From contig BSYQ01000012.1 of NCBI GenBank assembly GCA_030272585.1, forward strand, positions 248,001-312,000: 64,000 nt of DNA, in the 5' to 3' direction. Below the pieces are notes generated by a model that worked only from the letters and a program-made list of their open reading frames with translations, had not been told where the DNA came from and searched no databases. Shown one piece after another: positions 10,431 to 22,143 of the stretch (positions are counted from its first letter, which is position 1; the number at the start of each line of letters is the position of its first letter). The position numbers and the translations under genes were made by a program. The DNA is from Bryopsis sp. KO-2023. Its lineage: Eukaryota > Chlorophyta > Ulvophyceae > Bryopsidales > Bryopsidaceae.

Positions 10431-12090
10431 TCATTGCAGGAAAGCCTCTGGAGGTGGAGGAAGCATGTTTGCACCTCGGGAATCCAAAAATTGAACCAGA
10501 ACCAAATAAAGGACCTGAGGAGCACAAGAAAGGCGAAAAAAATATATAAAAAAAGTTTGCAAAATTCCAATGCTTTAAGGGTGGAGAAAATTAAAATAAG
10601 AAAATTTCATATTTGAAGAAGAAACAAGAATGTGTGCCTTGGAAAGTAAAGAAAAAGATGTTGGGAAAGGGAACAAAGAAATAACTTTAGGCCACAAAAA
10701 AGCAACAAACTCACGAGAAAAAATGGACGAGAATAGAAAGGTAGAGGTCGTGCTTGAAAAATGAGGGAAGGAATGCCACACGAACACCACCAGTGTTGCA
10801 TGGTTTTTTTTCTTTTTCTTTTCTTCCTGTTCGAAAAATAAAATAAAAGAAATAAAACGAAAAAAATTGAGATCCTTACACCAAGAATTATGGAGGCTGC
10901 TCCAGTGATAATGGCAGTGAGCTGGCCCTTCTCTTCTCCAGGTGGCGGCTGCTGCTCCTTGCTGTCATTTCCAGTAACTGTAAAAAAAACAAAACAAAAA
11001 AAACTGAAGACATATCATAAGAAAGATTTGCTCAATTGCTACAAATCTTTTTCACGAGCCGGAAAATAAAAATAAAAATAGACCTCAAAAAATCTAGCGC
11101 TATGGCAGAAAACGAATATGAATATGTACATAATGGATGAATAACTGGAGCACAACAAAATACAGCTGAGCAACAATAAGAAAAGAAAATAAACGAGGAG
11201 GTTTCAATTGTCTTCAAGAAAAACAATTGAAGAACAATTTTCTTCTTAAAGAAAATTCAAACAATTTCCAAAAGAATTGCAACGTTTAATCACGCCATCT
11301 CACGAAGTTTGGGAAAAAAAGAAAAAATGAAATCTATGCAATCGTTACAAGCTACACATTGAAAGGCATCGGGCACGCCAACTCTGGATTAGCAATTTTT
11401 CTCCTTGTTTTTTACATATGTGTATTTCGTTCTATCACCATTTTCTTGCTTTTTTTTGAAGGGGGGGAGCAAGGGTTTTTTCCAAAGAAAAAAGGGTTTG
11501 TTAGCGTTGATAGCCAACTGTTTTCATTGTCTTTTTCTGCTGCTTCACATTCTTTTTTCAAATTATTCTCAGGAAAAAAAACACAACTAAAGTCACACCT
11601 GGAGCACCAGTAGGGTCTGTCGTGTTTTCTTTAACTGGTTTCACATCAGCACCCTGACCAGAAAAAGAAAAAAACTCAACTCAGTGTTCCAAAACATTTT
11701 CTTTCCTCTTTAAATTGTCTGGATGAATCCACCCATCAGGACTGTGAAACGAGGTGAATGCATATTTCTCAAAAATTTTCAACATTTTTATTATTTTTTA
11801 TTGACAAGAGAAAGATTGCTGGACAAAGGAAATTAAAACTTGTACTTGGAGAAGTCTTTTTCCAGCTCATTTCTTTCACTGTTTTGTTTTTTGTTTTTTT
11901 TTTTTTCTGTTTCACCTCGCAGATGTAAATAACAGAGGTTTCTGCCAAAAAAATAAAATAGTTCACCTTGGACTCCTCATCTTGGGAGGCCCTGCACACC
12001 AAACGCTTGCGAGCAAGAATCGGTGCACGATTGACAGCCGCCACCCCACGAGGTCGAGCCAGCAACAGAGATCCTCGCACACAGGAAAGT
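10431..12090 (-). CDS. Small plastid-type single-pass membrane protein (DUF1118/RIQ-like), first exon unresolved
   Basis: Four minus-strand exons join with consistent phase: 11967-12090, 11599-11653, 10880-10977 and 10431-10514. The first of these encodes an Arg/Ala-rich leader ending 'RKRLVCRASQDEESK', which resembles a chloroplast transit peptide (VxA-like site). A Pro/Glu/Lys-rich linker follows, then one membrane helix beginning 'LTAIITGAASIILGVLYLVL' and the C-terminal tail 'DSRGANMLPPPPEAFLQ'. That tail recalls short plastid proteins of land plants, possibly DUF1118 (RIQ1/RIQ2, which affect grana and LHCII); this is from memory, not a search. The exon at 12090 begins in phase 2, so an upstream exon with the ATG is required. 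A candidate ATG reads 'MFFKRLFDFHRHPS' near 12200, but it needs a weak donor. The gene is divergent from the gene starting at 12508. Confidence 0.65.
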
Positions 12091-12507
12091 CTATATTCCC
12101 CAAAAAAACGGAAAAACAAAACAAAACGTAACCTCAGACTCGAAACCGAAGTTCAGCCAGAGACGGGTGGCGGTGGAAATCAAACAAGCGTTTGAAGAAC
12201 ATCGACCTCGAAAATAAAAAACGAAATAAGAAGGCGTTGGTCCCCTACTGCGCAGAAGATGGACGAGGCTGCATGGTTTTGAAGAAGAATGGTCAGAAAA
12301 ATCGTCATGTCTGCTGATACGTATCTTTCTGAGGAAAAAGTGCCAGCGAGCTGTGCCAGCTCAGGAAGTTTTAGGATTTTGTTGGGGGATTCTGCTTTCC
12401 ACCCTTGAAGTTGTTCTTTTTTTCCATTTGAGGGGCGCGCAGATCCGCTGTATTTTTAAAAGCTTTTTTTTTTTGGCTTTCACGCGCGCCTTTCTGTGCT
12501 TTTTACT
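12091..12507. promoter_or_regulatory. Intergenic region between two divergent plastid-type genes
   Basis: About 0.4 kb separates the first resolved exon of the minus-strand gene from the start codon at 12508. It must contain the missing first exon of the minus-strand gene and the promoters of both genes. No TATA box stands out. Shared regulation is an inference from the head-to-head layout. Confidence 0.4.
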
Positions 12508-13696
12508 ATGATCGGCGCTAAAAGAGTTTCCATTTCGTTCGTGGAGGCGGCTCCCTGCGGGCGTCGAGGTCAGGTGGTGGTCTTTTTTGAGGATTCATAT
12601 TTTATTGTTGTGTTTGTTGGGTTTTTTTTACTTTCTTCTAATTCCTGGTCAGAAAAAAAACTGAAAAAAAAAACTGTAAGAAAGATTGCAAGCAGAGGGG
12701 AAAACAAAACCTGGCATTGGGGGAAGTAAATTCTAATGATCTGCAGCAAAAATTAAAATTAAAAATAAGTCAAGAAACTGGATTAATTAGGAGAAGTCAT
12801 GAATGTAAGATGTGCACTAAGGAGGCCATGTCAAGATTCTGGTATCAAAAGGGTTACCTGAGCTATCAGGTTCTTACGAATATCATAAAAAAACAAGGAA
12901 ACACCGACCATTGGATATTGAATGCTCACATTCGTATTGTACGTTTTGAAATGAAATCCTATATATGATGCAGCTGCATTTTCATTTTTTCTTTTTCAAT
13001 ATTGCAGGCCTGGTAGCGTGCCAAGCAAAAAAGAAACCACAAGATGTAACCTACGGTCAAGACTGGTACGAAACGACCAGAGATCTGGGGGCGCCCAAAA
13101 CCGTCAGAGAGCAGCTGGGTCAGTGAAGATCAAGCATTCAGATGTTTTTTTTCTTTTTCTTTTTTTGATGCCACATCAAGATGTTTTAAAGCAAAATGCT
13201 AAATGATGATAATAAAAAAATTCTATGATTTACCGTTATCATCATATGCATGCAGTTTTTTAGTCCATTTTTTCCTGACTTTTTCCTTTTCACTTCAATA
13301 AAGATGTTTTGTTTCTCGGGTACGTTTTTTTTTTTTTAAACTGCTTGCCACCGTCAGTTGCTGCTGATCAGTCTTTATTTAATTGTTTTTTATTATTAGT
13401 ATGATTTTTTTATTTCTTAGTATTTTATTATTTGGTGGTTTGGGGAGGTTGCTATTGCTTGCTTCTCTGGGCTTATTTTTTTTTTTTCGTTCTTGTTGAA
13501 AGAACGATACAAGAAGGCCAACCTGGAAGCCAACAACGGTCTGGAGAGAAAGGATCTATACACCGACAAATGGGCGGGAGACCAGTACACAGGGAGCAGA
13601 TTCAACATTCTCACCGTCCTCGCTGGCCTGTTCTTTTTCACCCCAGTTGTGGGTTTGATAATCGCCTACTTCACCTACGGGATATACTGGGGATAG
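12508..13696 (+). CDS. Small plastid-type membrane protein, 121 aa
   Basis: Three exons (12508-12568, 13008-13118, 13503-13696) join in phase to 121 residues plus stop. The N-terminus, 'MIGAKRVSISFVEAAPCGRR' followed by 'GLVACQAKKK', has few acidic residues and a VxC/A-like cleavage context, as in chloroplast transit peptides. The mature part is hydrophilic ('DWYETTRDLGAPKTVREQL', 'GLERKDLYTDKWAGDQYTG') and ends in one hydrophobic helix around 'LTVLAGLFFFTPVVGLIIAY' followed by 'FTYGIYWG'. I do not recognise a named family. The C-terminal helix and the conserved-looking KDLYTDKW and GSRFN motifs suggest a thylakoid or inner-envelope protein with a stromal domain. A mitochondrial respiratory accessory subunit is the main alternative. 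Donor and acceptor sites are acceptable GT-AG pairs with T-rich tracts. Confidence 0.7.
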
Positions 13697-15677
13697 AGAT
13701 GCACTTCAAAAAACGGAGCTGGGTGTGTTGGTGATTTTTTTTTCGTCTTTTCAAAACCTCCCAGGGGAAGCTCGATTTCTTTTGTAGTTTTCCCACTCGT
13801 ATGCTGCAGTTTCCAGCACCCGAGGTGGATATTGTATTTTTTTTTTTTTCCATTGCCATTTTCTGAGAGGAGGGGACCGTGTGTCCCTTTATTATTGTTT
13901 ATTTTTGTGCTGTTGTTTTTCTTCGTTGGCTGTTTTGAGTGGATTTTAATGTGTCGATTTTTCTTGTGTTTTTTGGTTGAATTTTGGTGTGTCAGAGGTG
14001 CTCGGACTGTGTAACAAAAAGTGAAATTGGTCAGGTTTCACAACTGTGGGTTATGCTGCCTTGTAATCCTGTTCGATTTTCATCGCCCCAATGAAAAAGA
14101 GAAAATGTTATTAAAACTGGACAATTATTGACCCCAGTTCGAATGAACCCTGGGAAAGATGCCATCGACACACCTAGTTCTGATTAATTAAAACAGCCCC
14201 CCCCCCCCCTTCTCTAAACCATCTAACTGGCGAAAAACAAACCCACCCTTGTTAAACAAAAAAACACATGCAAGCCTTATGATGAGACCTCATCCAACAT
14301 GGAAAAAAAAAACCAACCCCCCACCCCACCCCCCGAAAAAAAAACAAAAACTGATACCAACAGGTATACACATGTCGTTTTATACAAGAGAAAAAGTGTT
14401 CCATCTTTTTTTTTGCATCTTTTCTTTCCCTCCCATTTTTCGCTTTTCACAAGGCCAAGGGACAAAGCTTTGTCCCATTTTAAAAATTAAAAAAAAAAAA
14501 AAAAACACCATTGATTCATATAGCAACTGGGTAAGCCCATGGAAAACCCTCAAGACGTCTTGGTACAAATGCAGTGTGGACGCGATTTATATGAAAAAAA
14601 AAAAATTGACGAGAAAATTAAAAGAAAAAAAGAAAAACAAAGTAGTTCAAAGAGAAAAAAAAAGATAAGAAAAAAAACAGCAACCAACTACAAAAAAACC
14701 GTTTGCAGTCACGCACCCCTGCACATGGGGAGACGAATAAAAAAAAAAGAAGAAAAAGGGATTAAAAAAAAAGAAGGAAATTTTTTTTTTGGCCTTTTGT
14801 TTCTGACAGAATTGTTCCGAAAAGGGAAAAAAAAAGGAAAAAAACAAGATACACATCTTTTTACCCATTTTTCTTTTTTTTTTCATGTGTCAAAAAAACG
14901 ACGATATATCTCGTATTCTATTTTCTTCTTCTCTTTTTTGTTCTGGGGATTTTACTTTCTTTATCTCAGTTTCCCACTCACTGCCCCCCAAAAAAAAAGA
15001 AGAAAAAAAAAATCAGTCCCATGTCACGCACCGGATCGACCTGATCAAAAAAGAGAACCACCAAAATCCAAACATCATCATACAGAAATCATTCACTGGG
15101 ACTGGCAGCCCCCCTCCAATTTCCCCAAACCCTTTCCTTTCATCAGCAACATGTTGTAATTTTTTTGTCCTTTTGTTTGTTTCTTTTCCAATGGATCCCC
15201 TCCCTTGTATATTTTTGTTTCAATCTGTCTTTGTTCTTTTTTTTTTGTTTTAAATCAGAATTTTCAACACTTTTTCTACCCAACCCCTTTGGGACCCCTT
15301 GATTAAGATTTTTTTTTAGTATTTTTTTCATCAAACACATTTAGAAGAAATTCCATTATTCCTTGACCAATTTTTTTTTGCCCTTCTATTTTTAAACCCT
15401 TTTTCTTCCCTCCCCCCTGTTTTCACATCCCCCCCCCCCAAACTTCCTTGCTCCATAAAATCTTCTCGCAAACACGATTTTTTTTTTTGCTTTTTTTTCC
15501 TTTTTATGTTTTTTGTTATGCTTTCCTTCGCAAAAATATATGTATATATGTGTGTGCGTTTTTTTTTCTTGTTTTTTTTTTTTTAATTTTAATACAAATC
15601 ACACATTGATTTTTTTTTTCGGGTGGAATCAAACAGACATACCGTTTTTTTTTGTGTCATGTCCACCCCCCCTCCCA

Positions 15678-15708
<31 letters not shown>

Positions 15709-16237
15709 CTACTCTATCGCTTCTAAATTCAAACCAAAAAAAAAGAATAGGAAAACGAAGGAATAGATTTGATAAATCAAACATGGGATTCACACCCACC
15801 CCACCCTATCACCACAAAAAAGAACCATCCAGAGTATATTATATCACATATTAAAAGCGATCGCAAAGAAAAAAAGAAAGAAAAAAAAGAGACAGAAAAA
15901 AACGTGACATCCTTTTTTTTTTTCAAAATGTACTCTTCCATTAATAAAAATAATAGATTCCCTTCCTTTCCTTTCCCAAAAAGAAAAAAAAGAACTCCTT
16001 CCACATCACACTCTTCATTCCTTTTTTTTTTGGGCTCCATCTCTCTATCACTATCTTTTTCTTTCTCTGTTTTTTCTTCTTCTTTTTTCTTTTTCCTTTT
16101 TTTTTTCACATCCTGCACCCCCCTCAAAGCTTCGAACCGATACCTCTGCGCATAATTATGGAAATTTCAAGAAGAAAAAAAACAACAAAAAACAAGAAAA
16201 ATGGGCGCAAGAATGTAACGGATTTTTTTTTTTCCTT
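13697..16237. other. Gene-free, homopolymer-rich interval
   Basis: This lies between the 3' ends of two convergent genes. It is dominated by poly(A), poly(T) and poly(C) runs, for example 14190-14210 and 15670-15700. Open frames here are low-complexity Lys/Phe-rich translations and are not credible genes. Both 3' UTRs probably extend into it. Confidence 0.6.
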
Positions 16238-19213
16238 TCAAGGCGTGCGATTATTAGTGCAATTCCTGATGAGCATCCATGCCCCCAAAAACAAAAAGGG
16301 CGCCGCCCTTATCAGCACAGAAGGTATGCAAAAAAAGGAATTCCGTTGTTTCGATCGGGGGATGTCTTTTTTCTTCTTGTTTTTGCTTTTCATTTTTTTT
16401 CGATGAGGTTGCTTCGGTGTCCTTTCCCTCAAAGAGTTTTCTCCCTCCTCTTGACCGACAGCAGCAGCAGCGGCGGTGGGAGTACCTTCAGCAATGCCAT
16501 CAGGCTCGGCGATAATCTCATACGCCCGTTTCGCTACACGGGAAATTTCGCCCAAATCGATAGGGTCGTCCTCCTTTTCCTGCACCCCCACCTTCGCTCC
16601 ACCCTTTCCTTGCACCGCCACCACCGTAGCTTCCACCGAAACCCCCACACGATGCTCCTCCCCCCCAAAAGCGACGATGGCTGCAGGCACTTCGCACGCC
16701 GAACTCTTTCTATCGCTGCTGCCATCTTTATGTTTTCGTTTTTCCTGCATCGCCCCCGTCGTTGGCTCCCCCTTATCCAGGGTTTTCTCGACCGCAGAAG
16801 AACCGTGCAGGCGGCGGCGATTCTTTTGATTCTGATTTTGTTCCTGTTTCTCAGTCGCAATGGCACCCGCTCCGCCGTCCAGGTCCCCACTGGATTCCAT
16901 CACGGCGTTATGATTCTCACCGTCCTGAACGGAATCCAGAGCTTTATTGACGGCGCTCGCGTAGCCACTACGAACAAACACTTCGTCCGAGTCTTTCCCC
17001 TCAAGACCTCTCCCCCGCTCGTTCATTTCCGAGGGGTAGCTTGCAGCATTGGGCAGCCCGGAGGCTGCCTGGCTTCCGGAATACCACATCCCCACAATGC
17101 TGTGCTGAAACACTTTATCGGAGTCTACCGAGTGAATTCTTTGCCGTCGAGGCAATCGGGAACTCGGAGGGGGGGCGGCGACTGCCGCCGCGACATCGCG
17201 TAGCATCGGAATTCTGGACCCGGTGCTTTTGCTCCTGTCCAACGCCTCCCATCGCTGCTTCGTCGAGCTGCAGTGCTGCAGCTGTTTGTCGGCGAGAGAG
17301 ATCACCGATGGGTTAGGGCTGGGAATCCGGGAGGACCCCACACTCATGCACCGCCGATTCATCCGGGGCTGGTGGTGGTGCCGATTGTTGAGTTCGCAGC
17401 TGGGAGGGTTCGGTCGGAGCACATTCTCGATGGCTTTCGCCACATCCTCATCGAAATCTTCCAGAAAATCGGTGGAAACCTCGGAGGCAGCATCGTCGCA
17501 TGTCACTGCCGATTTCAAGGACTCGCCGTTAGCGTGTCCGAGAGGGTCCATCTCGAAGAATTCGCTCGGAGCCTCGTTGATTGCAACAGTCTCTATCTCG
17601 ATGGCAACTTTCTTGGTGGTTTTGGGGGTGGACTCCTCTATCTCCACTGCAGCAAACGATTTACCAGCGCCATACCTCGGGATTCCTGTTTTTGGAATCT
17701 CGATCGAGTTGCCTGGCTCCGAGGGGGGGTCGCAGTGGGGGTGTCCATCTTGATGCAAATCGACAGGGGTTTCTGCTGGAAACCGCTCATCGGAGCGGCA
17801 ATCTTCGTCTTCTCGAGATTCGATCGACGAGACTGGGTCAGCCAACATCCCCACCTCCAACACCTTATCCGCAGCGTCCGAAAAAACGCTGTGCAATGCC
17901 AAGCTTTCCTCCGTGATCGCCACGGCATCACAATACAGCCCCCCATCGTTGTTTCCAGATCGGTCCGTCGAATCCGACCTCGAAGAAGCAAGGTCAGGTT
18001 TTCTAGGCAACATGGACTCCCCACTCCTCGCAACGATTTCGGCTGGATAACTATCGCACTCCCCAGTTTTGACCCCTCCAATCACGAAGTTATCAGGGGT
18101 GACTACATTCTCGGCTCCATCGGCCAAGGTCCAGATGCCCAAGGTATTATTCTCGAAGCCCCCTACGATTCGCCTCCCATCAAAATCGAGCGACAGAGCT
18201 TTGCTAGGACCTTCCACGGTCCTGACGCACAGCCCTGTCTCAGCTTCCCAAAATCGAATCAACCTATCGGCACACCCCGTGATGATCCATCGTCCGTTCG
18301 ACTTCAGACACGAAACCTCGTCTGGGTGCATCAGCTCCATTACACACTCGCTGGAGGCCAAATCCCACACCCTAGCCGTCATATCATAAGACCCCGTAAT
18401 GACACACCTACCGTCAAAATCCAGGCATGTGATCGCCCCACCATGCCCCTCCCAAGTTTCCATGCATTGCCCGAATTCGATCGGCCAGATCTTCACAGCC
18501 CGGTCCACCGAGCCTGACACCACGAAATTCCCATCGAAAGCGATCGACGAAACCATGAATTGGTGCCCCTTCATTTCCCGGATGCATTTCCCCGAGGCGA
18601 CGTCCCAGACGGCGATCGAGCCATCCTCAGACCCGCTCACCACCGTCTTTGGGGGGTTCCCCACGAAATCCAGACACAACACCCCGGAGGAACCCCCCTG
18701 CATCCTGGTGGTGCACTCCCCCTTGTCAGCATCCCAGATTCTGATTTCGCTGGACAGCGAGCAGCCCCCGACGATCCATCGCCCGATGGCTTTGAAACAG
18801 GTCACCACGAACATGTCCACCTCCTGCCCTTGCGAGAATTTCCTGCAAGAGCCGTCGTCGGGGTTGATCACGGTGGGTCCCCCCATCGACCCTACGATCA
18901 ATCCACGTTCGTCCAGCTGGATGCATTCGACCGAATGCCCCCGGATCGTTTCCCATGTCAGTCTGCCGTTCCTCCACTTCCATTCGTTCAGGTACATCTG
19001 ATGCCAGGAAACCCCCTCGGGTTTGGAGCGACACGGGCCGAAATCGGTTTGGAAGATTTTGGACCAGAGTTTGTCGCAGCCATCGACGGTCTTGGACCAG
19101 TCGTAGCAGACGCAGGCAGCCTGAGCTGCGTTTTTCCCGGGCAGGAATGAGAGGACCTTGACCAACACATCCAATGGAAGCGAGGGAAACACGTCTTTGC
19201 TCAGAAGCACCAT
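16238..19213 (-). CDS. F-box/WD40 protein with long disordered tail and C-terminal membrane anchor
   Basis: An intronless 991-residue frame, with the start taken at the ATG at 19213. An F-box comes first (about residues 12-54: 'LPLDVLVKVLSFLPGKNAAQ', 'ACVCYDWSKTVDGCDKLW'), expected to bind SKP1 in an SCF ubiquitin ligase. WD40 repeats follow (about 95-370), with repeated 'VVSGSEDGSIAVWD', 'VITGSYDMTARVWD' and 'IITGCADRLIRFWE' blades that would form a substrate-binding propeller. Residues about 380-920 are low-complexity, rich in Ser, Glu, Asp, Arg and Pro, and unlike known F-box/WD families. The end has a Lys-rich patch and a hydrophobic segment around 'CIPSVLIRAAPFLFLGAWML', then a short tail, as in tail-anchored proteins. 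Lack of introns is unusual beside its intron-rich neighbours and could reflect an old retrocopy. The substrate is unknown. Confidence 0.85.
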   Translation of the reverse strand: MVLLSKDVFPSLPLDVLVKVLSFLPGKNAAQAACVCYDWSKTVDGCDKLWSKIFQTDFGPCRSKPEGVSWHQMYLNEWKWRNGRLTWETIRGHSVECIQLDERGLIVGSMGGPTVINPDDGSCRKFSQGQEVDMFVVTCFKAIGRWIVGGCSLSSEIRIWDADKGECTTRMQGGSSGVLCLDFVGNPPKTVVSGSEDGSIAVWDVASGKCIREMKGHQFMVSSIAFDGNFVVSGSVDRAVKIWPIEFGQCMETWEGHGGAITCLDFDGRCVITGSYDMTARVWDLASSECVMELMHPDEVSCLKSNGRWIITGCADRLIRFWEAETGLCVRTVEGPSKALSLDFDGRRIVGGFENNTLGIWTLADGAENVVTPDNFVIGGVKTGECDSYPAEIVARSGESMLPRKPDLASSRSDSTDRSGNNDGGLYCDAVAITEESLALHSVFSDAADKVLEVGMLADPVSSIESREDEDCRSDERFPAETPVDLHQDGHPHCDPPSEPGNSIEIPKTGIPRYGAGKSFAAVEIEESTPKTTKKVAIEIETVAINEAPSEFFEMDPLGHANGESLKSAVTCDDAASEVSTDFLEDFDEDVAKAIENVLRPNPPSCELNNRHHHQPRMNRRCMSVGSSRIPSPNPSVISLADKQLQHCSSTKQRWEALDRSKSTGSRIPMLRDVAAAVAAPPPSSRLPRRQRIHSVDSDKVFQHSIVGMWYSGSQAASGLPNAASYPSEMNERGRGLEGKDSDEVFVRSGYASAVNKALDSVQDGENHNAVMESSGDLDGGAGAIATEKQEQNQNQKNRRRLHGSSAVEKTLDKGEPTTGAMQEKRKHKDGSSDRKSSACEVPAAIVAFGGEEHRVGVSVEATVVAVQGKGGAKVGVQEKEDDPIDLGEISRVAKRAYEIIAEPDGIAEGTPTAAAAAVGQEEGENSLRERTPKQPHRKKMKSKNKKKKDIPRSKQRNSFFCIPSVLIRAAPFLFLGAWMLIRNCTNNRTP

Positions 19214-22143
19214 TCTGACATCCCAAACCACAGCAAGAATTCAGTCAGACAAAGGTCATACATATGCATCTTTTCGTGAATATGTGAGTTGTGCCGGTGA
19301 GTTTCTTTTTTTGGGGGGGGGGGAGAGAGGGGGAGGAATGCTGAAATTTTGTGAGAAGGATCGACCCCCCCCCCCCCCCCCCCTCCCCCTCCCACACACA
19401 CCCAAATAGAAACCCTGAACCCGACAAAGAAGGCCCACAGGTTATAAAACCATCTCCTTTCCCTTTTTGGGTAACATTTTCAGAAGACACAAATTGGATC
19501 TGAGTGCAGCAAAAAATTTCTGGTTTGATTCTGCAATTCAGAAAGGCTTTTTTCAGCCAACTCCAGACGATGTGTTGCCCATCCTATTCTATTTTGGGAG
19601 ATTTCCTCCCTCCCCCCCCCCCCCCCCCCCCTCGAAAAAAAAACACGAAATGGACAACGTTTTTTGCATTCTCATCCTGAGGAGCTCCAATTTATATTGG
19701 ATCAGTGCCCTCACCTTGAAATGACAGCAATTTGGACTGTGAAGCAGCGCTCAGAGATGAATTTTTTGTGGTGCTAATGAATGCTGGACCTGACAAAAGT
19801 AAATGAAGAAGACAAACGTCGGTGAGAAAGATCGTTTGTCGCATGGGCCGGACAACGACGACAAAATTACGGAAGCACGAAAAAAAAAAACAGGACGCGA
19901 ATCAAAAAATAGAAGCTGGAAAAAAACTGGTGGAACGAATTCTGCGAGTTCGAATGGTCGTCTTTTTCGAGACTCCCACACTGACAGCACGTGTTTCGGG
20001 TCAGATATTTTTGACGTCGCCCGTTTTTGTATTCTTTCGACAACAAGAAGCGAAGTGCTTGCCGCTCTCTCAACATCCGTCGCAACAGTTCGTAAATCGT
20101 TTTCCCACGGAAAGAAACACCCACTCAAAGCGTAAGATTGCGAACAGGGAATCAGAAAAAAAAACTGTGCAAAAACTCCGCAAAGAAAACAGACAAGGAA
20201 ACGTGCGATGGCATAGCCTACGACGAAAAGTGTATTGCTGAATTCTTCTTCCTCACGAGCAACCAACGAATTTCGAACCAACATCTTTCCGAGCGCCATG
20301 GACTTACTCCTCTCGAGTCCAGGGCGAAAAAAAAAGACGCGCAGGAAACGATGCAACGCGGTAACAGCGCCCAGGCGATGCCTAAGATCGGTGAAATACC
20401 TGACCGAGGAGCCCCCTTGGTGGCTTGGTTCGCCAGTAAAGATTTCGTTTTTCTTCTCGTCCAGTCGTGGCTGAGAAACCGTTACGTAGCGCCAGCGAAA
20501 GCGTTCCAAAAACCGCTCACATGAACCAGGAGTATCGAAAAGCGAAATATTACCAAGCACTGTTCGGGGCTCCGCTTGGTGGGCGACAGGGCTGAGATAG
20601 CGCAGGATGGACCGTGAAAAGCACTTCGAGACGTATGTCCCTTCATCCAACAATCAGTACGCCCAGACTGTCAATGAGTCAGGCAGCGTCGTTCTCCGTG
20701 TCCGTTTCGGAAAATATCCTTGCTGACGGCGGCAGAAAAAGCGAATCTGAGTGTTGGTATGAGGGCAATCCCACGGTTGCGGTTCGTTTGGGAAAAAGCC
20801 GAACGATACTCCGAAGAGATATCGCAGCATTCCAAATCGTAGCTCTAATGGAACGCATTAATGAGGGTGTGGAAGCAGTTGTCTGTCCCCCCAAAAAATC
20901 TCTTCTTCGACCCCAGTGACAACCTAACACTCTGTTGATTGATGGATCAAACTGGTCGAACTGGGGATGCTCAGTGTGGCGTTTTGCACACTTGACATAA
21001 CCTGAGGAAGCATATAACGGAAGTGTAAAAGTGATTAGTTCGCAACACAATCGTTCACCAAAGACCTTGACAGAGGAAAAACGGTCAAAAGTCAGACCTG
21101 TGGTATCGTCTACACATTGCTGGATGGCAACTAAATCTCCTCAGTAACGTCCAGAAAATTGCAAAACAGAATCCTGACAGGCTTGGCGACTTTCAACGAC
21201 TTTCAACGACTCTCTTTTTGTTCGCTGCTTCGCATGCACGCATAAACAGCGATTCTTCCCAAAACACAATTCAGCTAGTGAAACAAAAAAGGGGTGTGTG
21301 GAAAGGAGTAACTCAGTTGGGTAGCTGGTGGCACTTTCAAACTGCCAGTTTGTACTGTTAAACTCTAGGTTGCGGTATTTGAACGGACTTTGGTTGGAAC
21401 AGGGGTCATACTTTTTACTTGTAAGACAGTGAATGCAACAAGGGTAAATCAAGCAAAGATCGAATGCAAGCATCATTACATTAAAGGCAAAGATAACTAT
21501 CGACACCCACGGGTTGAATGGGAGGCAAAACCAAAATTTAAGAAAACACCCATCGATTCAGGGAAAAAAAAATGCCCTGGAAAACAAAACTTTTTAGACT
21601 TTTGTCCATCCCTCTTGTGTTGTTCCTATTGAAACATGTCGAAACGTTGTTTTTTTTCTTCTCATCACTTTACCCCCCGTGGCTTGAAAGAAAAAAAAAA
21701 AGCAAAAGCAAAACCCCACATCCAATCTTTGTTGCATACATTGTCGCAAAATGCCGTTTTAGCTAAATAGGTAAAAACCTCGATCATCCATTGAAAAAAG
21801 AAACGACTTCCCCAGTCAAAATGCCGTTTCCAGAGTCAGGGCCTGCCCTTCGAAAATATATCAACCAACCATGACTGAGGACAAAAAAAAAAGACAAAAG
21901 CAAACCTTCAGGAAATTCAGCTTGTCTAAAAAAGACAAAAAAAAAAACACACCAGCCCACTCGTCTTTCATCTTTTTCCTGAGCGATCGCAGAAAAACCA
22001 AAACCAAAGGGAAAGAGCAAAAAAAAAAAAGAAAAAACCCTCCTTTCCTCAACACACAAAAATCAACTAGCACCCAATCTCTATGACCTTTCTTTTCCCT
22101 TTCCAATTTTCTCCCCATGTATATTTTTTTCTTTTTTCTGTTC
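19214..22143. other. Intergenic interval upstream of the F-box/WD40 gene
   Basis: It contains the promoter of the minus-strand F-box/WD40 gene and the 3' flank of the HisG gene. Poly(C)/poly(G) runs occur at 19313-19320, 19365-19382 and 19612-19632. A minus-strand frame of about 300 codons (19751-20653) is open but shows no family signature and overlaps several open frames on the other strand, so I do not call it a gene. Part of 19800-20930 is less homopolymer-rich and could hold an untranslated leader or an unrecognised gene. Confidence 0.4.

Noticed and set aside
13697-16237. Many Lys-rich or Phe-rich open frames
   Set aside because: They translate poly(A) and poly(T) tracts and have no coding features.
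19751-20653. A 300-codon minus-strand open frame upstream of the F-box/WD40 gene
   Set aside because: No domain, mixed composition, no clear start context, and overlapping open frames on the other strand. It is treated as chance.
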